From positions 115,394 to 139,861 of the forward strand of contig NW_009242974.1 of assembly GCF_000388065.1 (NCBI RefSeq): DNA of 24,468 nucleotides, written 5' to 3'. Positions within the stretch are counted from its first letter, which is position 1, and every line of letters begins with the position of its first letter. The DNA is from Fonticula alba. Lineage: Eukaryota > Opisthokonta > Rotosphaerida > Fonticulaceae. Positions 19,001 through 24,468 of the stretch are shown piece after piece. The notes below the pieces were generated by a model. The model was not told the DNA's origin. It ran no database searches and saw only the letters and a program-made list of their open reading frames with translations. The position numbers were made by a program, and so were the translations under genes.

Positions 19001-22000
19001 CCCCCCACTTCCTCCTTCTCCTCCTCCTCCGAGGGGGCTCCCCCGTGGCATCCCGCTGGTTTGCACTTACTGACCACTCTTCCGTCCGCATGTCTCCCTC
19101 CCTCTCCCTCCCTCTCCCTCCCTCTCCCTCCCTCCCTCCCTCCCTCCCTCCCTCTCTCTCTCTCTCTCTCTCTCCCTCTCTCTCGCCACCTATCTTCACA
19201 GTCAACAACATGATCGCCCGCTGTGGTGCCTTCGAGTGGCAGCTGGCCCGGCTGGCGCTGGATGCTCTGTTCACCCTGTCCTCGGACATCCATCTGCCGG
19301 GGAGCGGGAGCACCCCGGGCGAGGAGCTGGCCGAGTCGACCGGCGGCTCCTCCCCGGCCCTGGCCATGGCGGCCTTCTGCGCGCTCTTCCTCCTGCGCTT
19401 CTGCCACCAGGGCACCAACCAGGCCTACTGGCTGCAGAAGTACATCCAGGAGCTGATCTTCAGCGGCCGGGCCAATGTCCTGGCCCTGACGGTGCTCATC
19501 CGGGCCGAGGTCCTGAGCCTGACCTTCGTGCTGGAGTCCCTGACGCACGTGGCCCATGGACAGGCGGCGGCCACGGCCGCCGGTGCCAATGCCGGCAGCG
19601 CGCCCGAGCCCTCCATGGCCAATCTCTTCCTCGGCACCCTGATCGGGGTGTACATCCGCGGCTTCGGCGATGCCGATGCCCTGCTGGACCGCGAGACCCT
19701 CGGGGAGCTGGACATGCTGAGCAAGAGCGTGGCTCGCAGCCACTTCGGCCCGATCAGCGAGTCGCTGATCCGCCAGCTGCATGCGGCCTTGCAATTTAGC
19801 GCCTCGCCGGCGGCCGCCTCGGCCATGGCCCGCGGCCTGCACACCGCCTTCTTCACCATGGTCCCCATCTTCTCGCTCTTTGTGCTGACCAGCAACAGCC
19901 ACAGCGCCACGCTGATCAGCCTGCCTCCGGCGGTGGCGGCCGGCCCCGGCGAGGAGGCCGCCGCCCTGGCCACGGCCACCGACCGCCTGGCCTCCGTGGC
20001 CCAGGAGGTCCGCCATCTGATCACGGCCTGGCGGCTGATCTTCCTGAGCCCCAGCTACGGGGAGTCCTCGCACTTGGCCTTCGCCCGGTCGATCAACACC
20101 ACGCGCAGCCTGTCCACCGCCGATGCCACCCTCTGCTTTGTCATGTTCTTCCTGGACCTGTGCATCGGCGAGTTCCTGGTCACGCAGCAGCTCTCGCCGG
20201 CTCTCTATTCGGGCACCGGGCTGGCCGGGGCCCCGGGCCCCCGGCACCCGGCCTTCACCCTGGTGGACATGTTCACCCGGCTGGTGGCCCTGCGCGTGCG
20301 GCTCATGGCCACCGATGCCGAGCGTGTGCTCTTTGTTCGCCGGGTGCTGGCGGCCATTGTCCTGCACATGTCGGCCGTCCAGCAGCAGCTCTTCCTGGCC
20401 CTGCCCCAGGCGGTCTATCTGCACGTCTTCTCCAACCTCTACTATGAGCTCCTGTCATCGGATGCCATTCTGCTGTTGTCGCGCGCCACCGGCGACCAGC
20501 CGGCCGGGGCCCCGACCGCCGGGGCCACCCTGGCCCCGCGCAGCAGTGCCGCCCCCCCGACGGCGGCCGGCCCCGCGTCCGCCTCCCGCCCTTCCTCCGA
20601 TCCGGCGGCCGCCCTGCCGACCATTGCCTCGATTGCGGCCGCGGCGCTCGAGTACTCGGAGTCCCACCCGACTGCCTCCTACTCCTCGGCCGGCGGGCCG
20701 GCGGCGGCGGCGGCGGCCGATGCGGCCCCGGTGGCCCCGGCCACGGAGACCGACTCGCTGGCCGGGGGCGATCTCGGCCACCTGGCGCCGGCCACGTCGG
20801 AGCTGATGTCGCAATTGCTGCTGGCCTTCGCCAGTGCCCTGGACGCCCTGCGCCCGTCGCAATTCCCGCTCTTTGCCTTCCAATGGGTGGACCTGATGGC
20901 GCATCGGCTCTTCATGCCGAAGCTCCTGCTGCTCGGGGCGCCGTCCATTGTGCCGGCCTCCTCCAGCAAGCCGGCCATGCTGGTTCCCTCGCAGCAGCCC
21001 CGCCGGGGCTGGCCGGCCTTCAAGAAGCTCCTCGTTGCGCATCTTGAGTTCCTCGGCCATCGGATGCGCGCCTCGCGCCCCCTGCCCCCGAGCCTCAAGA
21101 ACCTGTACCGGGCCACGCTGCGCATCCTGCTGGTCCTCCTGCGCGACCTGCCGGAGTTCCTGTGCGACTACCATGTGTCGCTGGTGGCCGTGGTCCCGCA
21201 TGGGTGTGTCCAGCTGCGCAATCTCATCCTCTCGTCCTTCCCCCGGCACATGCGCCTGCCGGATCCCTTCACCTCCGAGGTGCAGGTGGACTCCCTGCCG
21301 GATGTGCACATCCCCCCGCGCGTGCCGGCCTCCTTCGTCCGGATCTTCGAGAAGTCCCCGGCCGGGGTGGCCCTCCTTGACATTGTCAATGCCTATCTGC
21401 GCACGCGCGACGCCACCGGCGACCCGCTGCGCCAGCTGGCGCGCCTGGTCCACACGGCCGACAGTGAGCAGCAGCCGCAGCAGCTGACCGATGGCACCAC
21501 CCTCCCGCCCAAGTACAACGATCCGCTCATCAATGCCCTGGTTCTGTATATCGGCATCCACTCGACCGCGTACCACATGGCGCAGCTGATGCCGTCGGCG
21601 GCCGCGGCCGCCGCCGCCGCACTCAGCTCGTCCAGTGCCTCGGCCGCTGGCGCCGGCTCCCTCATGGCTTTGCTGTCATCGGCGCCCATTTCGCCCTCCG
21701 GCTCGCCATTGCTCGGCTCGGCGCCGGCCAGTGCCTCGCTGTCGGCCGCGGCGGCCGCCGCCTCGACCTCGGCATTGGTCGGCACGTCCCCCAACCTCGG
21801 TCCTCTGTCCGGTTCGTCGAGCGCCGCCGGGGCCACGGTCACCTCGATCGCGCCCCGGTCGCATGGCGCCGCCGGCTCGGGCGCGGGAGACCACACGTCG
21901 GCCACGGTGGCCGAGTCGGGGTCCGAGGCGCCTGGCGCCACCGCGGCGGCCGCTGCCGCTGCCGCCGCCGCCGCCTCATCGCTCATGATGATGGGGCCCC

Positions 22001-22371
22001 TCCCCTCGGCGGCGGACTCCCCGGCCATGGACATCTTCACCCGGCTCATGGCCGACCTGGACCCGGAGGGACGCTTCCACTTCGTCAATGCCATCGCCAA
22101 CCAGCTGCGCTATCCCAACCGCCACACCCAGTACTTCAGCGGTGTTCTGCTCTACCTCTTCCTCAAGTCCAATGAGCTTATCCAGGAGCAGATCACTCGC
22201 GTGCTGCTGGAGCGCCTGATCGTCAACCGGCCTCACCCGTGGGGCCTGCTCATCACCTTCATCGATCTGATCAAGAACTCCCGCTACGACTTCTGGAACA
22301 AGCCCTTCACCACCTGTGCCCCGGAGATCCAGCGTCTGTTCGAGACCGTCGCCCGGTCCTGCCTGACGTGA
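10410..22371 (+). CDS. CNOT1: NOT1/CNOT1, scaffold subunit of the CCR4-NOT deadenylase complex
   Basis: Eight exons, every junction phase-checked: 10410-10820, 11091-12073, 12224-13100, 13236-13937, 14110-16962, 17130-17809, 18045-18979, 19202-22371; 3536 aa, against 2376 in human. NOT1 holds the nuclease module (CAF1/CCR4), CNOT9 and NOT2/NOT3 for mRNA deadenylation and repression in the cytoplasm. Order: Pro-rich start; N-terminal helical repeats (exons 2-5, e.g. ILFAHLRHHLLPD); TTP-binding-type MIF4G region about 1328-1502 (FGLLALLEFM, HYPEYC); Q/H-rich insert about 1545-1702; CAF1-binding MIF4G about 1756-1985 (PNFHPVFLALIEAM, SWLGRITIGRNRPI, SPWTMAILRLLGEI, NISFEIEVLFK); CNOT9-binding/DUF3819 about 2146-2304; NOT1 C-terminal domain about 3014-3536 (DLPEFLCDYHVSLVAVVP, MRLPDPFTSEVQVD, ERLIVNRPHPWGLLITFI). 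Many Ala, Gly-Ser and Pro-Ala linkers separate the domains. The start is the first ATG of exon 1, which leads into conserved sequence; an upstream leader intron is possible. Confidence 0.97.
10821..11090 (+). repeat. NOT1 intron 1: 14-bp minisatellite plus (CCCT)n
   Basis: A 270-nt intron (GTGCGA donor, TTCAG acceptor) made almost wholly of pyrimidine repeats. Seven perfect copies of the 14-mer TTTCTTTCTCTCTC occupy 10859-10956, followed by a variant copy and a CCCT tandem array (about 10969-11000). The intron stops the upstream frame (TGA right after the donor). Confidence 0.95.
12074..12223 (+). other. NOT1 intron 2
   Basis: A 150-nt intron, donor GTGCGG, acceptor GAGCAG, phase 2. Contains C-rich and CCCT-like stretches (about 12120-12205). 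Boundaries are set by the phase and by the continuity LTET to QILFAHL. Confidence 0.9.
13101..13235 (+). other. NOT1 intron 3: divisible by three, no in-frame stop, AAG acceptor
   Basis: A 135-nt intron, donor GTGTGT, acceptor CCAAG, with a CTGAC branch-like site at 13213-13217 about 20 nt from the acceptor and a C14 run before it. Phase 0 on both sides, and the frame stays open through it, so retention would add 45 residues. The TTTAG at 13208-13212 was rejected because it breaks phase. Confidence 0.8.
13938..14109 (+). repeat. NOT1 intron 4 with a C34 polypyrimidine tract
   Basis: A 172-nt intron, donor GTGCGC, acceptor GTCGCAG. The polypyrimidine tract is a pure C homopolymer of about 34 bases (14069-14102) immediately before the acceptor, instead of the usual U-rich tract. 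Confidence 0.92.
15771..16240 (+). repeat. CAG/CAC-rich repeat coding a Q/H-rich insert in NOT1
   Basis: About 157 codons (residues roughly 1545-1702) made mainly of Q, H and A, with several CAG runs (15826-15850, 16015-16045, 16170-16190) and interspersed CAC and CAT. It separates the TTP-binding-type MIF4G region from the CAF1-binding MIF4G region. The DNA periodicity shows triplet-repeat growth with interruptions. Composition is prion-like. Confidence 0.9.
16963..17129 (+). other. NOT1 intron 5
   Basis: A 167-nt intron, donor GTACGT, acceptor CCCGTAG, phase 0. It interrupts the CAF1-binding MIF4G domain between KDSL and AFRPSSPWTMAI. Pyrimidine- and C-rich through its second half. Confidence 0.92.
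17810..18044 (+). repeat. NOT1 intron 6 with (TTC)n and (CT)n repeats
   Basis: A 235-nt intron, donor GTGCGT, acceptor CTCGCAG, phase 2. It carries a TTC trinucleotide array ending in a T-run (about 17848-17876) and a CT dinucleotide array (about 17999-18023) followed by a C-run beside the acceptor. Confidence 0.92.
18980..19201 (+). repeat. NOT1 intron 7: CCCT/CT repeats, divisible by three, no in-frame stop
   Basis: A 222-nt intron, donor GTACGC, acceptor TTCACAG, phase 1. Tandem TCCC/CTCCCT units at about 19095-19152, then a CT array to 19180. The frame is open through the whole intron, so retention would insert 74 Pro/Ser/Leu-rich residues. Confidence 0.88.
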
Positions 22372-22532
22372 GGGCCCGCCGGCGTCGGGCCTGTGTGGCT
22401 GGCTCGAAGCCCCCGCCCCCTGAACCGGCGGCGGGGCCCTCTGCGCTGTCTCGCAGACAAAGGCGCGCGGAGGGGGCAAAAAAGGGGCGGGCCTGCACAT
22501 GAGTCCGTGTGTCTTCCTTCCCCCCTGTGTCC

Positions 22533-22604
22533 AATATACACTCACCTGTCCCACAACAGTCTCCCCGGTCTTTGTGCATGTGTTCCTTGTTGTTTTTTTT
22601 TTTT
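22533..22604 (+). terminator. Candidate NOT1 polyadenylation region
   Basis: AATATA at 22533-22538, a known variant of the AATAAA hexamer, lies about 160 nt after the NOT1 stop and is followed by TGTG/TTGTT and a T12 run (22593-22604), the layout of a GU/U-rich downstream element. No canonical AATAAA is present nearby. Suggestive only. Confidence 0.3.
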
Positions 22605-23015
22605 GCTTTTCTTTTCCCCCCCGCCCTTTCTTTGCTTCTTGCCTTTGTCCATGGTCGTGCCGGCGCGGGGCGCTGGAGCGTGAAAAATGGCGGGGAGCCT
22701 TGCCGCGGCCGCGGCCGCGCCGGCTTGCGTGCTGCTGGCGCGCCTGGTCGGGCGAGGAGAGCCGGCCGCCCGGACGGGCTTTCCCCAAGCAGCGACGGCC
22801 GCCCCGGGACCGGGCACCCGGCACTGCCAGCCCGTGAATAATCCCCGCTGGGGCTCGGTCCTGGGTGCTGGGCGCCCGAGCCGCCCAGTGAGGCCGAGGA
22901 CGGGGACGGGGGGGGGGGGGGCGGCGCACGCACAGCGCACGCATGCGGCCAGTCGCGTCCCCGCCCCCGAGAGAGCGCACGCGCGGGCGGCCGCGGGCCC
23001 CGGGACTGCCAACCG

Positions 23016-23041
23016 AACGGTGAAAACGGTTGTTTTTTGAA
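23016..23041 (+). promoter_or_regulatory. Paired AACGGT (MYB-type) sites with adjacent TTTGAA (CHR-type)
   Basis: AACGGT occurs at 23016-23021 and again at 23025-23030 as a direct repeat with nine-base spacing, and TTTGAA follows at 23036-23041. AACGG is the core of MYB sites in G2/M promoters, and TTTGAA is the CHR element bound by MuvB in animals. The cluster is about 540 bp upstream of an APC3-like gene. Role inferred from motif and position only. Confidence 0.3.
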
Positions 23042-23312
23042 TCCACCCGCCGGGCCCCCTGGCCAGGAGCCACCCCGCTCCCGGCGGCGGGGGGCGGGGG
23101 GGGGGGGGCTGCCGGACGGGGGAGATGGTCAGAGGCACACCGGCCCCTTCACGGCCCCAGCACCCTCCGAGGGCATCGGGCGAAATAACAATGCAATAAT
23201 CGCCCCCGGGGCTCTCCCCCGGTAGCCCACTCCCCCCCGGGCCACCCCGTCCTGCCATCGATGTGGCTGTTGCCGCGGAGCGGGGGGGTGGGGGGGCCAG
23301 CTTCCCTCCCGG

Positions 23313-23563
23313 GTGCGCATCAGTGGCCGAGATCGGGCGGAAGCAAGGGCTAGCTCCGGCGGGCGGGGGTGCTCCCGCGCGACTCCCCGCCGGGAGGGGG
23401 GAGGGGCGGCCCTTTTCCGACGCCCCCTCGGCCCCCGGCCCGCATCCCCAGCAGCCAGAGCCAGGCATCCGCCGGTCCCCCCCCCCCCCCCCCCTTCCCC
23501 TCCTCCTCCTCCTCTCTGCCCTTCCTCCCCTCTGCCGCATCCGTCCTCCCCCGCCCCTCACAG
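23313..23563 (+). other. Candidate 5' UTR intron of the APC3-like gene
   Basis: A GTGCGC at 23313 matches the local donor style, and CTCACAG ending at 23563 follows a C18-plus-CTCC tract of about 80 nt, an intron-like 3' end. The acceptor is 18 nt before the ATG at 23582. No transcript evidence; the donor in particular is a guess. Confidence 0.3.
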
Positions 23564-23581
23564 ACGCCCCTCCGACCGACG

Positions 23582-24468
23582 ATGATCCTGCCCAGCGCGC
23601 CGCTGGAACACCCAGCGGCCGAGCCGCAGGAGCACTTCTGCCCACTCGCGGCCGCCAGCGGCTTTGTCTCCAACGCCCGGCGCCTGCTGGATGACGCGCT
23701 CCTGTCGGCCGATGCCACCCTCCTGGCGGAGACCGCCCTGGCTCTGGCTACCGACGCCGGGGCGGCTGGCGCCGCTGGACCACTGGCCGGGCCACTGGCC
23801 GGCAATGCCCGGGTCACTGGCAAGACCTCGGTGCCAGGCGCCACCAGCTGCCCGGCCGCTGCCGCCGGGCGGGCCTGCTTCTGCCCGGCCATCATCGCCT
23901 CCGCCGCCCGGGTTGTCTTGGCGCGCGCCGCTCTGGCCGATGGTCAGCTCAGTCGGGCCTTCTTCCTCCTTTGCGTCGGTGCTGAGTACGCGCCTCCGTC
24001 CCCCCCCCCCCGCCCATAGACAGATGAGCACATCCGCGCGCAAACCCCCACATGCTAATCCCTTTCCCACTCCCCTCCCCCCCACACACACACACACACC
24101 GGATCCCCTGTCGCCTCAGCTCACCGGAGGCGCTCTACCTGCTGGCCACCTGCGCCAAGCGCCTCAATCGCCCGGGTGACTCGTCGGCCGCCCTGAATGT
24201 CATCGTTCAGGCCGCCGGCCCCCCTGGCGCCGGTGCCTCCGGCGACGACCCGAAGGCCGCACCCCGGCCCCTGCGCACGGATTTGGTCTTTCGGTCGGAC
24301 CTCCCGCGCATTGCCCATCTCCTCCGGGCCGACGGGGCCGACACCTGCCGGAGTGCTGTCGACAGTGGCTTCGCCCCGAAGTGGCTCACATACGCCGAGG
24401 CGCTGCTTGGGCAATTGCTTTTGTACGTGTGCACATGTGGGTGCAGGTGTATCCACGCCCCCCCCCCC
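23582..24468 (+). CDS. TPR-type protein, probably APC3/CDC27-like, 5' part only
   Basis: Partial gene running off the right edge. Exon 1 is 23582-23985, exon 2 is 24120-24422; donors are GTACGC and GTACGT, and the CCTCAG acceptor joins in phase 2. Exon 1 is Ala/Leu-rich and helical (FVSNARRLLDDALLSADATL). The join gives DSPEALYLLATCAKRLNR, which resembles the first TPR of CDC27/APC3 (in human, EEALFLLATC followed by a basic, glycine-containing turn), and exon 2 later has YAEALLGQLLL, like the family's LLG segment. APC3 is a dimeric TPR subunit of the anaphase-promoting complex that receives the IR tails of CDC20/CDH1 and APC10. The call depends on about 30 residues; another TPR protein such as APC6/CDC16 is possible. 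Intron 1 (134 nt) contains a CA repeat at about 24084-24099. Confidence 0.5.

Larger units (their letters stand above)
22372..23581. other. Gene-free region between NOT1 and the APC3-like gene
   Basis: About 1.2 kb without a supportable gene. The first part should be the NOT1 3' UTR. An open frame from 22687 starting in an AAAATGG context codes for an Ala-rich, then Arg/Pro-rich, low-complexity peptide and was not called. The region also has a G-run pair near 22911 and 23097, an AACGGT pair with TTTGAA (23016-23041), an AT-rich patch near 23181-23202, and a C/CTCC-rich stretch (about 23478-23563) leading to the next gene. Confidence 0.6.

Noticed and set aside
17935-20424. 829-codon open frame antisense to NOT1 exons 7 and 8
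   Set aside because: Gly/Arg/Gln-rich shadow of the coding strand; it also runs through the intron 7 repeat as GEREREREG-type sequence, which marks it as non-coding.
22687-23040. 117-codon frame with an AAAATGG start after NOT1
   Set aside because: Ala/Arg/Pro low-complexity sequence without family likeness; its end falls in the AT-rich AACGGT/TTTGAA cluster that looks regulatory.
1-24468. tRNA or rRNA genes
   Set aside because: No T-loop GTTCRA context with a matching acceptor stem and no rRNA core motifs were seen on either strand; a covariance-model scan would be decisive.

Overview
The window is nuclear DNA from a very GC-rich eukaryote with intron-rich genes. Evidence: long open frames run on both strands, coding frames are interrupted by short GT-AG introns whose phases can be checked, the proteins are eukaryote-specific (NOT1, a TM9 nonaspanin, a CDC26-like APC/C subunit), and there are no operons or ribosome binding sites. 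Homopolymeric C and CT-repeat introns plus glutamine- and alanine-rich protein inserts would fit a high-GC opisthokont-grade protist such as Fonticula. That assignment is inference from style, not a search result.

Layout. (1) 1-917, minus strand: 5' part of a gene for a secretory-pathway protein with a signal peptide, running off the left edge. (2) 918-2775: gene-free, divergent promoter region. (3) 2776-3131, plus: short two-exon gene whose N-terminus matches the CDC26/Hcn1 (APC12) family, followed by a poly-Q stretch. (4) 3316-7568, minus: eleven-exon TM9SF (nonaspanin/EMP70) gene, about 821 aa, with convergent 3' end facing gene 3. (5) 7569-10409: gene-free, with a G25-A-G27 tract, an alternating CG tract, telobox-like motifs and a pyrimidine tract of about 850 nt. 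(6) 10410-22371, plus: eight-exon NOT1/CNOT1 gene, the scaffold of the CCR4-NOT deadenylase complex, predicted 3536 aa. (7) 22372-23581: gene-free, with a paired AACGGT plus TTTGAA cluster. (8) 23582 to the right edge, plus: 5' part of a gene with TPR-like sequence resembling APC3/CDC27.

Exon models were built by hand by requiring matching splice phase and family continuity. NOT1 (all seven introns) and TM9SF (nine of ten introns) close perfectly in phase. The genes are separate transcription units: two possible APC/C subunits (cell cycle), an mRNA-decay scaffold, an endomembrane protein and a secretory protein. The most striking signals are a lineage-specific 5' splice site (GTRCGY, with C rather than A at +4), introns made largely of homopolymer or minisatellite pyrimidine, and a greatly expanded NOT1 with a Q/H-rich insert between its MIF4G-type domains. 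No tRNA, rRNA, transposable element or CRISPR array was recognised.
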